Shown: positions 1-5,895, counted from the first letter of the stretch. The stretch: DNA of 10,046 nt from Solirubrobacter sp044865965 (GCA_044865965.1 JBIOTP010000345.1:1-10046), one strand, 5' to 3'. Numbers and translations: made by a program. Notes: generated by a model from the sequence alone, not told the origin.

Positions 1-31
1 CGCGAGGTCAGAACAGTGACGAGAGGTGAGG

Positions 32-1030
32 TTAGGCCGGCTCGCCGAGCACCCGCTCGGCGGTGCCGCGATCCGTGATCAACACGTTGATCCAGCGGCC
101 CTTGAGCGCGCCGAGGATCGCGGCGTACTTGCGCTCGCCGCCGGCGATGCCGACGCAACGGTCGGCCTCGCGCAATTGGTCGAGCGTCACGCCGATCACG
201 CGCCGGTCGACGTCAGAGGACACGTGCCGGCCCTCCGCGTCGAAGAAGCGCAGGCAGATGTCGCCCACCGCCCCCTGCTTCCCGAGCGCGGCGAGCTCCC
301 GCTCGGAAAAGATGTTCCCGCTGCTCTGCAGCAGGCTCGACGGCTCGAGCGCGCCGATCCCGACGAGCGCGAGCGTGACTTCGGTGAGCCCGTCGAGCGC
401 CTCGCCGACGAAGCGGTCGCGGAGCAGCGCCTCACGCGCGTCGACCGAAGTGGCGATGCCGGGGGCGAGCAGAAACGTGGGCTGCGCGCCCGTAAGGTCG
501 GCGAAGCGCTGCGTCAACCGCGCGGCGTGTGCCTCCGCGGCGGGATTCCCGACGCCACCGAACAACTGCACCGCCCGCTCGGCGCCCGCCTTGGGCAGCG
601 GCCGCATCGCATCCACGGCCGCCAGCAGCGTGGCGCTCCACGACGAGATCCCGACGACATCGCCACCTGTCAAAGAGGCCTCGAGATAGCGCGCCGTCGC
701 CGTCCCGAGATCGCGGATGATCCCCGCCTCCGTCTCATCCAGCACCTCCACCACGACCGCCTCGCGCAGCCCGTAACGCGCTTCGAGCTGCTCCTCGAGC
801 GCCGTCTGGACCCCCTCGGGCACGACCACCGTCGTGCGGACGATCCCCTCGAGCTCCGCCTGCTTGAGCAGCCGCGACACGCGCGCCTGGGATACGTGCA
901 GCCGCCGCGCGATCTCCGGCTGGCGGACACCGTGCTCGTGATAAAGCCGCGCCACCTTGGTCATCAGCCGCAGCTGCTCCTCGGCACGACCGCTGCCCGT
1001 GCTGCGTCGGATCGGGCGCGGAGCGGCCAT
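32..1030 (-). CDS. SorC-family sugar-binding transcriptional regulator
   Basis: A 332-residue protein with the SorC/DeoR layout: an N-terminal helix-turn-helix and a long effector domain. The HTH lies at about residues 35-57 (RQPEIARRLHVSQARVSRLL). Residues ~75-330 match the SorC sugar-binding domain, with family-like segments GDVVGISSWSATL near 123, QLFGGVGNP near 155 and a C-terminal VGIAGGERKYAAILGALKG stretch. Members bind phosphorylated sugars or polyols and switch carbohydrate operons; no sugar gene lies nearby, so the target is unknown. The frame stays open to 1153, but the extra N-terminus is only the translated tRNA-Pro gene. I chose ATG 1030, which has a TAGGAT -10-like hexamer 7 nt upstream and no strong Shine-Dalgarno, suggesting a leaderless mRNA. 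It ends in TAA near the window edge. Family call firm, ligand unknown. Confidence 0.9.
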   Translation of the reverse strand: MAAPRPIRRSTGSGRAEEQLRLMTKVARLYHEHGVRQPEIARRLHVSQARVSRLLKQAELEGIVRTTVVVPEGVQTALEEQLEARYGLREAVVVEVLDETEAGIIRDLGTATARYLEASLTGGDVVGISSWSATLLAAVDAMRPLPKAGAERAVQLFGGVGNPAAEAHAARLTQRFADLTGAQPTFLLAPGIATSVDAREALLRDRFVGEALDGLTEVTLALVGIGALEPSSLLQSSGNIFSERELAALGKQGAVGDICLRFFDAEGRHVSSDVDRRVIGVTLDQLREADRCVGIAGGERKYAAILGALKGRWINVLITDRGTAERVLGEPA

Positions 1031-1037
1031 TGAAGAG

Positions 1038-1043
1038 ATCCTA
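1038..1043 (-). promoter_or_regulatory. Putative -10 element of the SorC-family gene (leaderless)
   Basis: TAGGAT on the minus strand ends 7 nt before the ATG at 1030, which would put the transcription start at or next to the start codon. No convincing -35 is visible; the GGCGCC-GGG-GGCGCC repeat at 1047-1061 occupies the spacer region. Read-through from the upstream tRNA pair is an alternative source of transcript. Confidence 0.45.
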
Positions 1044-1085
1044 GGGGGCGCCGGGGGCGCCACTGCGCTTTCCAGGACTTTCGAG

Positions 1086-1159
1086 TCGGGGAGACAGGAT
1101 TTGAACCTGCGACCGCCCGGCCCCCAGCCGGGTGCGCTACCAGACTGCGCCACTCCCCG
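1086..1159 (-). tRNA. tRNA-Pro (anticodon GGG)
   Basis: The minus strand folds into a complete 74-nt cloverleaf. The acceptor arm is CGGGGAG/CTCCCCG with discriminator A, the anticodon stem CCCGG/CCGGG closes loop CTGGGGG (anticodon GGG), and the T-arm is GCAGG-TTCAAAT-CCTGT. CCA is not encoded. It follows tRNA-Gly by 15 nt on the same strand, so the two are probably co-transcribed. Confidence 0.97.
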
Positions 1160-1174
1160 TTATGTCGTTCTGCA

Positions 1175-1245
1175 AGCGGGCGACGGGAATCGAACCCGCC
1201 CTAGAAGCTTGGAAGGCTTCTGTGCAGCCACAACACTTCGCCCGC
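1175..1245 (-). tRNA. tRNA-Gly (anticodon UCC)
   Basis: A 71-nt cloverleaf on the minus strand. The acceptor arm is GCGGGCG/CGCCCGC with discriminator U, as usual for tRNA-Gly. The anticodon stem GAAGC/GCTTC closes loop CTTCCAA (anticodon TCC), and the T-arm is GCGGG-TTCGATT-CCCGT. No CCA is encoded. It is the first gene of the tRNA-Gly/tRNA-Pro pair. Confidence 0.97.
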
Positions 1246-1261
1246 ACCGCGGACCCTGCGG

Positions 1262-1267
1262 ATGATA
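1262..1267 (-). promoter_or_regulatory. Putative -10 element of the tRNA-Gly/tRNA-Pro unit
   Basis: TATCAT on the minus strand (5 of 6 to TATAAT) lies 16 nt upstream of the tRNA-Gly 5' end. The expected -35 region is GC-rich and shows no good match. Confidence 0.45.
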
Positions 1268-1377
1268 CTCGCGCGGGGGTGCCGCGCCCAGGGTAGCTGT
1301 GGCCGGGTTCGGAAGGTGCGGATTGACGGCGCGTCAGAGTGCGATACGGAACCTGTCTTTCGGGGAATTACCCTCGC

Positions 1378-1515
1378 ATGCAGATCCCAGGCGTCCACAT
1401 CGAGACCCTGCATAACCCGGTTCGCTACACGTACGCGCAGATCGAGAAGGCCTGCGCGATCGCGCAGATGCTGAACCGGGGGAAGCTGGTTCTCGTCGAG
1501 CCGCCCCAGCGCTGA
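1378..1515 (+). CDS. Possible small protein, 45 residues, unknown function
   Basis: A short frame beginning MQIPGVHIETLHNPVRYTYA and ending LVLVEPPQR before TGA. I do not recognise a family. Support for coding: nearly every third codon position is G or C, codons are the common ones of the neighbouring genes, the composition is protein-like (a probable helix at residues 18-35, KACAIAQMLNRGK), and GGGGA lies 11 nt upstream of the ATG. A TTGACG at 1323-1328 could be a -35, but the -10 is unclear. It has no signal peptide or membrane helix. It is bounded by the divergent tRNA-Gly on the left and the FHA gene downstream on the same strand. A chance frame in GC-rich DNA remains possible. Confidence 0.55.
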   Translation: MQIPGVHIETLHNPVRYTYAQIEKACAIAQMLNRGKLVLVEPPQR

Positions 1516-1681
1516 CGGTCGCGGGCGCCGCCTCGGGAGGAGGGCGGCGAGCCGGGATTCGGGCAGGGTCAGGGAGGCACCGACAGCTGAGCCGCGCGCT
1601 GCGGTCGGCGGCGCTCGCTCCGCGGCCGGAGGTGGATTCGGATCCCCACCTTGGTGAAGCCACGGGCCCGCGCGGGCGCAC

Positions 1682-1687
1682 TAGGCT
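1682..1687 (+). promoter_or_regulatory. Putative -10 element of the FHA gene (leaderless)
   Basis: TAGGCT occupies exactly -12 to -7 relative to the G of the GTG at 1694, the spacing expected if transcription begins on the start codon. No Shine-Dalgarno sequence is present. Confidence 0.5.
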
Positions 1688-1693
1688 CACGTC

Positions 1694-2377
1694 GTGCCCG
1701 ACTCTCCGCTGGACGCCCATGTCGCGACGCCGCAGGATCTGAAGGATCGGATCGCGGCCGAGCGGCGCGGCACGCCGTTCGTGATCTACCGCGACGGCGA
1801 TGACCGCCAGGTGATCGTGGATCTCGTGGCCGCGGGCGACCGGCTGACGATCGGGCGGCGCGGCACCAACGACGTCGTGCTCGACTGGGACTCGGAGATC
1901 TCGCGCGTGCACGCGGCGCTCGAGCGCCTGGGCGACGACTGGACCATCGTCGACGACGGCCTCTCGCACAACGGGACGTACGTCAACGGCCGGCGCGTGA
2001 CGAGCCGGCAGCGCCTGCACGACGGCGACGTGGTCGCGTGCGGCGGGGTCTCGCTCGCCTACCGGGCGCCGGCGGGCGACTCGATGTCGAGGCCGACCGT
2101 GACCGCGCTCGGCCCGCACGTGGGCGAGCTGCTGACCCCGGCGCAGCGGCGAGTGCTGGTGGCGCTGTGCCGGCCGTTCAAGGACTCCACCTACGCCACG
2201 CCGGCCAGCAACCAGCAGATCGCCGACGAGCTGGTGGTCAGCGTCGACGCCGTCAAGAGCACGCTGCGGGCGCTGTTCGAGGTCTTCGGGGTCGACGCGC
2301 TGCCGCAGAACCAGAAGCGCGCGAGCCTGGCGCTGCAGGCGCTGCGCACGGGCGTGATCACCCGCCGCGACCTCTGA
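1694..2377 (+). CDS. FHA-domain protein with C-terminal winged-helix-like domain
   Basis: A 227-residue cytoplasmic protein. Residues ~37-122 form an FHA domain, a phosphothreonine-binding fold. Its hallmarks are visible: IGRRGTNDVVL (Arg55), SRVHAALE (Ser70, His73) and HNGTYVNG (Asn93, Asn98). Residues ~147-220 look like a winged helix: LTPAQRRVLVALCRPF, then PASNQQIADELVVSVDAVKSTLRALFEVFGV, where the second part reads as an HTH plus recognition helix. The likely role is a phosphorylation-responsive DNA-binding or adaptor protein. The neighbour converging on it encodes a membrane Ser/Thr kinase, and the 3' ends overlap by 20 bp (2358-2377). Pairing the two as kinase and reader is inference from proximity. 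The start is GTG 1694 without a Shine-Dalgarno, just after TAGGCT. FHA assignment firm; DNA binding by the C-terminus is probable only. Confidence 0.88.
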   Translation: MPDSPLDAHVATPQDLKDRIAAERRGTPFVIYRDGDDRQVIVDLVAAGDRLTIGRRGTNDVVLDWDSEISRVHAALERLGDDWTIVDDGLSHNGTYVNGRRVTSRQRLHDGDVVACGGVSLAYRAPAGDSMSRPTVTALGPHVGELLTPAQRRVLVALCRPFKDSTYATPASNQQIADELVVSVDAVKSTLRALFEVFGVDALPQNQKRASLALQALRTGVITRRDL

Positions 2378-4343
2378 CCTCGCTGACGACGTCGTCGGGC
2401 TGGCTGGCGACCCACACGGCGTCGCGGCCCGCGGCGACCGCGAAGGGGTTGACCGGCAGCGGCAGCGGGCTGCCGACGACGCGCGAGCTGCGCGCGTCGA
2501 TCTCCCTGAGATCGCTCGAGTTGTAGCTGGTCACGTAGATGCGATCGCCGCCGATGGCGAGCTTGCGCGGCCGCGAGCCGACGCTGATCGGGATGACCGC
2601 CCCGGTCGCGGTCAGCACCTTGTAGACGGCGTCGTCCTCGGGGTTGGTCATCCACAGGGCGCCGTCGCGGTAGACCATGTCCTCGCCGCGGTGCGAGCCC
2701 ACCCGCAGCGTGCGCACGATCTGGCCGGTGCCGGGGCTCAGGCGCTGCAGCCGGGCGCGGCGGCGGTTGAGCAGCCACACGGCGCCGGGGCTCGTCGCGA
2801 TCGCGGAGATGCCGAACGGGACGGGCACGGTCCGGACCACGCCGCGCGTCCGGGGATCGATCTGCACGAGCTGGTCCGGGGCATCGGCCGCGGGCGCGAT
2901 CAGCCCCACCCACAGCGCGCCGTTGCCGGCGGCGACGGACGTGGGATGGCCGGAGAGCGCGATCGCGCTGCCGGCGGGGCGCCCCGTCGCGGCGTCGAGG
3001 CCGACGAGCCGGTTCTGGCGCGAGATCGCGAGCCACACCACGGCGGGCGTCACCACCGCGTCGGCGACGCCGGTGCCGATGCTCGGCGCGTAGCCGCGCA
3101 CGCGGCCGGTGCGCTCCGAGATGATCCGCATCCGCGGTTCGCGGAACGAGCCGACGAACACGTTGCCCTTCGCGACCGCGACGACGTTCGGGCGCGTGCC
3201 CACCGTGATCTGGCGGGCGACGTGCAGGGCGGCTGCGGGCGCCGCCGTGGGCGTGGGCGTGGGCGTCGCGCCGGAGCGGGGCGCGCCCTCCTCCCCGCCG
3301 CCGAGCGCGATGACGGCGAACGCCCCGGCCGCGACGATCGCGGCGAGCGCGCCCGCCAGCAGCACGGGGCGCCGGCCGGACCGCCGCAGGGCCACCGTCT
3401 CGGGTTCGGGCCGGACCGCGGTGATGGTCTCCGGGCGGGCGGCGGAGACCGTCTCCGCCTCCGTGGGCGCCGCGGCGCCGCGGGCGACGAGGCGCTCGTC
3501 CGCGGGCGGGCGCCTCCCCGCCGCGGCGGCGCGGGCGGCGCGGGCCAGGTCCCCCGCGGACGGATAGCGGTCGTCGGGCTGCTTGGCGAGCGCGCGCTCG
3601 ATCACGGCGTCGAGGGCCGCTGGCACGCCGGGCACGTGCTCGCTCGCCTTCGGCGGCGGCTCCGAGAGATGCGCCCACAGCTTGGCCTCGTCGCCCTCGC
3701 GCTCGAACGGCACGCGGCCGGTGAGCACGTAGAACAGCAGGCAGCCGAGCGCGTAGACGTCGGACCGCGCGTCGACGCGGTCGCCGCGGATCTGCTCCGG
3801 CGAGACGTAGTCGAGCGTCCCGACCCAGTGGCCCGGGCGGGTGCTGCTGCCGACGGACAGCGTGTGCTTGGTCAGCCCGAAGTCGGTCAGGTAGACGTGG
3901 TCCTCGGGGCCGAGCAGCACGTTCGCCGGCTTGATGTCGCGGTGCACCAGCCCGGCGGCATGGGCCGCGTCCAGCGCCGCGCCGGTCTGGCCGACGATCC
4001 GCGCGGCCCGCTCGGGCGTGAGGCGGCGCTCGCGGCGCACGAGGCTGCGGACGTCGTCGCCGGACACGTAGCGCATCGCGATGTAGGCGATGCCCTGCTC
4101 CTCGCCGGCGTAGTAGATCGGGATCACGTTCGGGTGGTCGATCGACGCGGCGACCTTGGACTCGCGGACGAACCGGTGCCGGATGTTCTGGTCCTCCAGC
4201 AGCCCGGGCGCGATGACCTTCAGCGCGACCGTCCGGTCGAGCGCGAGCTGCGTCGCCCGGTAGACGACTCCCATCCCGCCGCGGCCGGCCACCGACTCGA
4301 TGCGGTGGCCGGCGAACACGGTGCCGGGGATGAGCTCGCCCAT
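2358..4343 (-). CDS. Membrane Ser/Thr protein kinase with extracytoplasmic beta-propeller
   Basis: A 661-residue PknB-type (Hanks) kinase. Kinase domain ~11-270: glycine loop GRGGMG (20-25), Lys42 in VALKV, helix-C Glu61, catalytic HRDIKPAN (134-141, Asp136), DFG (154-156) and SPE (181-183), all intact, so it should be active. A juxtamembrane stretch with AET, PET and PET motifs (~296-317) precedes one transmembrane helix (~327-347). A TPTPTPT linker follows, then repeated blade-like units to ~655 (NVFVGSF, ALWVGL, AVWLLN, ALWMTN, RIYVTSYN, AVWVAS), resembling NHL/Vgb-type beta-propellers. The outside domain probably senses a ligand or wall component. The frame is open to ATG 4394; I prefer ATG 4343 (MGELIPGTVFAGHRI), which starts right before the kinase fold and has a TATTCC -10-like sequence 8 nt upstream. 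It lacks PASTA repeats. Its 3' end overlaps the FHA gene. Confidence 0.93.
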   Translation of the reverse strand: MGELIPGTVFAGHRIESVAGRGGMGVVYRATQLALDRTVALKVIAPGLLEDQNIRHRFVRESKVAASIDHPNVIPIYYAGEEQGIAYIAMRYVSGDDVRSLVRRERRLTPERAARIVGQTGAALDAAHAAGLVHRDIKPANVLLGPEDHVYLTDFGLTKHTLSVGSSTRPGHWVGTLDYVSPEQIRGDRVDARSDVYALGCLLFYVLTGRVPFEREGDEAKLWAHLSEPPPKASEHVPGVPAALDAVIERALAKQPDDRYPSAGDLARAARAAAAGRRPPADERLVARGAAAPTEAETVSAARPETITAVRPEPETVALRRSGRRPVLLAGALAAIVAAGAFAVIALGGGEEGAPRSGATPTPTPTAAPAAALHVARQITVGTRPNVVAVAKGNVFVGSFREPRMRIISERTGRVRGYAPSIGTGVADAVVTPAVVWLAISRQNRLVGLDAATGRPAGSAIALSGHPTSVAAGNGALWVGLIAPAADAPDQLVQIDPRTRGVVRTVPVPFGISAIATSPGAVWLLNRRRARLQRLSPGTGQIVRTLRVGSHRGEDMVYRDGALWMTNPEDDAVYKVLTATGAVIPISVGSRPRKLAIGGDRIYVTSYNSSDLREIDARSSRVVGSPLPLPVNPFAVAAGRDAVWVASQPDDVVSEVRGRGG

Positions 4344-4434
4344 CGCGCCCAGGAATACCAGCCTGTCCGCCTGGAGGAGCATGCGTGCTCGCAAGAACGC
4401 GCGAGACGGGTCCAGGTCGCGCGTACCGCCTAGA

Positions 4435-4462
4435 TTGACACGCAGCCGTGCGGCTGCATGAT
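4435..4462 (+). promoter_or_regulatory. Promoter of the ArsR-SRPBCC regulator gene
   Basis: A perfect -35 TTGACA (4435-4440) is followed, after 16 bp, by a -10-like CATGAT (4457-4462). The predicted transcription start falls at about 4469, on the GTG start codon, so the mRNA would be leaderless. The spacer is filled by the inverted repeat at 4442-4457, placing a bound repressor between the -35 and -10. Confidence 0.65.
4442..4457 (+). promoter_or_regulatory. Operator site 1 (GCAGCC-N4-GGCTGC)
   Basis: A perfect inverted repeat, arms GCAGCC and GGCTGC with spacer gtgc, followed by AT. The same arms, spacing and trailing AT recur at 5721-5736 and 5748-5763 in the promoter of the SRPBCC gene. 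Position within the promoter spacer and length suit a dimeric winged-helix ArsR-type regulator, most simply the product of the adjacent gene (autoregulation). Binding is inferred. Confidence 0.75.
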
Positions 4463-4468
4463 CACGAC

Positions 4469-5302
4469 GTGACGATGGACGCGGTCTTCAAGGCGCTCGC
4501 CGATCCCTCCCGCCGCCTGATGCTCGACCGTCTCAACACGCGCAACGGGCAGAGCCTGCGGGAGCTGTGCGAGGGCCTCGGCATGGCGCGCCAGTCGGTG
4601 ACCAAGCACCTGGCGGTGCTGGAGGCGGCCGGCCTCGTAAGCACCACGCGGCGAGGCCGGGAGCGGCTGCACTTCCTCAACGCGGCCCCGATCAACGACA
4701 TCGCCGAGCGCTGGATCCACCGCTACGACCGCGAGCGCGCGACCGCGCTCGCCGACCTCAAGCGGGCGCTGGAGGCGCCGACCGGGTTCGCCTACACCAC
4801 CTACATCCGGACGACGCCCGAGCGGCTGTGGCGGGCGCTCACCGATCCGGCCCTCACGCGACGCTACTGGGGCGCCGGACTGCACTCGGACTGGCAGGCC
4901 GGCTCGCCCCTCCTGTGGCAGGAGGGCCCCGACGAGGAGCCCCGCGATCTCGGCCAGGTCGTCCTCGAGGCGGAGCCCGGGCGGCGCCTCTCCTACACCT
5001 GGCCCCCGCCCCAGCCCCACCACGCGGAGCGCTTCGGCTGGTCCGCCGAGCGCCTCGCCGAGCTTCAGCGCGAGCCGCGCTCACACGTCCGCTTCGAGCT
5101 CGAGCCGCGCGGCGACGCGGTCAAGCTCACCGTCACCCACGAGGGCTTCGCGCCGGGCAGCCCGCTGCTCGAGGCGGTCACCGGCCGGACAGAGCAGACC
5201 GGCGGCTGGCCGGAGCTGCTCGCCAACCTCAAGACGCTTCTCGAGACGGAAAGCGATCCGCCACCACGGTCAGGACGACGTGGTGCTCGAGCAGCGCCTT
5301 GA
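4469..5302 (+). CDS. ArsR-type HTH regulator fused to an SRPBCC (AHSA1-like) domain
   Basis: A 277-residue, two-domain regulator. Residues 1-~85 are an ArsR-type winged helix: MDAVFKALADPSRRLMLDRL, then SLRELCEGLGMARQSVTKHL (recognition helix ~39-50), then AAGLVSTTRRGRERLHFLN (wing). Residues ~107-258 are an SRPBCC/AHSA1-like fold: TTYIRTTPERLWRALTDPALTRRYWG through TGGWPELLANLKTLLE. SRPBCC folds hold a hydrophobic cavity, so a small organic ligand is a more likely signal than a metal; only Cys34 lies in the ArsR region and no metal-site cluster is seen. The frame is open from GTG 4448, but that codon sits inside operator site 1; GTG 4469 fits the promoter as a leaderless start, and ATG 4475 is an alternative. 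The gene converges on the stand-alone SRPBCC gene, sharing 74 bp (5229-5302). Identical operators suggest it controls itself and that gene. Confidence 0.9.
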   Translation: MTMDAVFKALADPSRRLMLDRLNTRNGQSLRELCEGLGMARQSVTKHLAVLEAAGLVSTTRRGRERLHFLNAAPINDIAERWIHRYDRERATALADLKRALEAPTGFAYTTYIRTTPERLWRALTDPALTRRYWGAGLHSDWQAGSPLLWQEGPDEEPRDLGQVVLEAEPGRRLSYTWPPPQPHHAERFGWSAERLAELQREPRSHVRFELEPRGDAVKLTVTHEGFAPGSPLLEAVTGRTEQTGGWPELLANLKTLLETESDPPPRSGRRGARAAP

Positions 5303-5702
5303 GCGCGCACAGGGCGATGGTGAAGCCGCCCGTGGAGCCGGCGACGCGGGAGACGATCTCGTCTCCGTCGCCGCTGAGCCCGCTCTCGGTGACCTCGACG
5401 TAGGTGCCGTCCCCGTGCGGGGTGAAGCGGAGCTCCACGGTCGTGGACGCCGCGCCGTCGCCCCAGTCGAAGAGGATGCGGCGGTCGTCCTCGACCTCCC
5501 GGACGGAGACCTCGGCCGATGCGCCGTACATCTCCCACTCCCAGCGGATGCTCGCGCCGGGTTCGACCTTGCCGCTGCTCTTGGTGAACCAGAACCGGGT
5601 CGTGATCGCGGGGTCGACGAGCGCTTGGAACACGTCGGCGGGCGGCCTGCGGATGAGCATGCCGACCTCGACCGGCGGGATGCGCGTGAGCTGGAGATCC
5701 AT
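5229..5702 (-). CDS. Stand-alone SRPBCC (AHSA1-like) protein
   Basis: A 157-residue soluble protein with the SRPBCC/AHSA1 pattern: VEVGMLIRRPPADVFQALVDPAITTRFWFT at ~11-40, strands SIRWEWEMYGASAEVSVREVE and RILFDW, then VELRFTPHGDGTYVEVTESG, and a C-terminal helix GGFTIALCALKALLEH (~125-140). The last resembles TGGWPELLANLKTLLE of the neighbouring regulator, as expected for the same fold. The family binds hydrophobic ligands or acts in modification and resistance, but no enzyme activity can be read here. The frame is open to 5765, across both operators. I chose ATG 5702 because GAGG (5711-5714) lies 8 nt upstream; ATG 5708 is too close. Expression is probably repressed by the ArsR-SRPBCC protein through sites 2 and 3. 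The 3' end runs 74 bp into the regulator gene on the opposite strand. Confidence 0.88.
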   Translation of the reverse strand: MDLQLTRIPPVEVGMLIRRPPADVFQALVDPAITTRFWFTKSSGKVEPGASIRWEWEMYGASAEVSVREVEDDRRILFDWGDGAASTTVELRFTPHGDGTYVEVTESGLSGDGDEIVSRVAGSTGGFTIALCALKALLEHHVVLTVVADRFPSREAS

Positions 5703-5708
5703 CGTCAT

Positions 5709-5714
5709 CACCTC
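5709..5714 (-). promoter_or_regulatory. Shine-Dalgarno sequence of the SRPBCC gene
   Basis: GAGGTG on the minus strand. Its GAGG core is 8 nt from ATG 5702 and only 2 nt from ATG 5708, which decides the start in favour of 5702. It is the clearest ribosome site in the window, whereas most neighbours look leaderless. Confidence 0.65.
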
Positions 5715-5716
5715 GA

Positions 5717-5740
5717 ATATGCAGCCGTTTGGCTGCATAT
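5717..5740 (-). promoter_or_regulatory. Operator site 2 (10-bp arms, covers predicted start of transcription)
   Basis: The core GCAGCC-N4-GGCTGC at 5721-5736 is extended by ATAT on both sides, giving a perfect repeat with 10-bp arms around a 4-nt spacer. It begins directly downstream of the -10 TATACT and covers the predicted transcription start near 5734. Binding would block initiation of the SRPBCC gene. Its centre is 27 bp from that of site 3. Confidence 0.75.
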
Positions 5741-5770
5741 AGTATAGGCAGCCAGGCGGCTGCATGTCAT
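5741..5770 (-). promoter_or_regulatory. Promoter of the SRPBCC gene
   Basis: On the minus strand, ATGACA (5765-5770, 5 of 6 to TTGACA) and TATACT (5741-5746, 5 of 6 to TATAAT) are 18 bp apart. The spacer consists almost wholly of operator site 3. This is the best sigma-70-like promoter in the window and predicts a leader of about 32 nt before ATG 5702. Confidence 0.7.
5748..5763 (-). promoter_or_regulatory. Operator site 3, between -35 and -10 of the SRPBCC promoter
   Basis: GCAGCC-N4-GGCTGC with spacer aggc on the plus strand. The arms are identical to sites 1 and 2. It fills the spacer between ATGACA and TATACT, the same placement as site 1 in the regulator's own promoter. Confidence 0.75.
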
Positions 5771-5778
5771 GACGAGAG

Positions 5779-5805
5779 AAAGCCCCGCGCCATCAGCGGG
5801 GCTTT
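5779..5805 (-). terminator. Rho-independent-type terminator after tRNA-Trp
   Basis: A perfect 10-bp stem, AAAGCCCCGC / GCGGGGCTTT, with a 7-nt loop. It begins 4 nt past the tRNA-Trp 3' end on the minus strand and is followed by CTCTC, a weak T/C tail. It probably ends the tRNA transcript and insulates the SRPBCC promoter immediately downstream. Confidence 0.75.
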
Positions 5806-5809
5806 CGAG

Positions 5810-5881
5810 CGGGGGACCGAGGAATCGAACCTCGACTTGCGGTTTTGGAGACCGCCGTCCTCGCCGTTGGACCAGTCCCCC
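5810..5881 (-). tRNA. tRNA-Trp (anticodon CCA)
   Basis: A 72-nt cloverleaf on the minus strand. The acceptor arm is GGGGGAC/GTCCCCC with discriminator G, as expected for Trp. The D-stem is GTCC/GGAC, the anticodon stem GCGGT/ACCGC closes loop CTCCAAA (anticodon CCA), and the T-arm is CGAGG-TTCGATT-CCTCG. CCA is not encoded. Confidence 0.97.
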
Positions 5882-5895
5882 GGGGCCGGACGCGC

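Noticed and set aside
26..1033. 335-residue plus-strand open frame opposite the SorC gene
   Set aside because: Arg/Ala/Asp-rich shadow of the minus-strand gene with no recognisable domain.
1047..1061. GGCGCC-GGG-GGCGCC as a terminator after tRNA-Pro
   Set aside because: The stem is only 6 bp, is not followed by T residues and may be chance in GC-rich DNA; not strong enough to list as a feature.
1031..1153. N-terminal extension of the SorC gene starting at ATG 1153 (MAQSGSAPGWGPGG...)
   Set aside because: It is the translated tRNA-Pro gene plus the intergenic stretch; the protein family begins at ATG 1030.
1334..2119. 261-residue minus-strand frame over the FHA gene
   Set aside because: Shadow frame; the FHA domain in the plus frame is unmistakable.
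2191..3678. 495-residue minus-strand frame overlapping the kinase
   Set aside because: Same strand, different frame, composed almost only of Arg, Ala, Gly, Pro and Asp: a GC-rich shadow.
2691..4433. 580-residue plus-strand open frame opposite the kinase
   Set aside because: Very low-complexity, His/Arg/Gly/Ala-rich translation; the kinase on the other strand has every catalytic motif.
4442..5763. The three GCAGCC repeats as recombination or attachment sites
   Set aside because: All three sit precisely in promoters of two related genes and no integrase or mobile gene is present; operator function explains them better.
5703..5765. SRPBCC gene start at ATG 5765
   Set aside because: That start lies in the promoter, upstream of the -10 and of both operators; ATG 5702 has the Shine-Dalgarno sequence.
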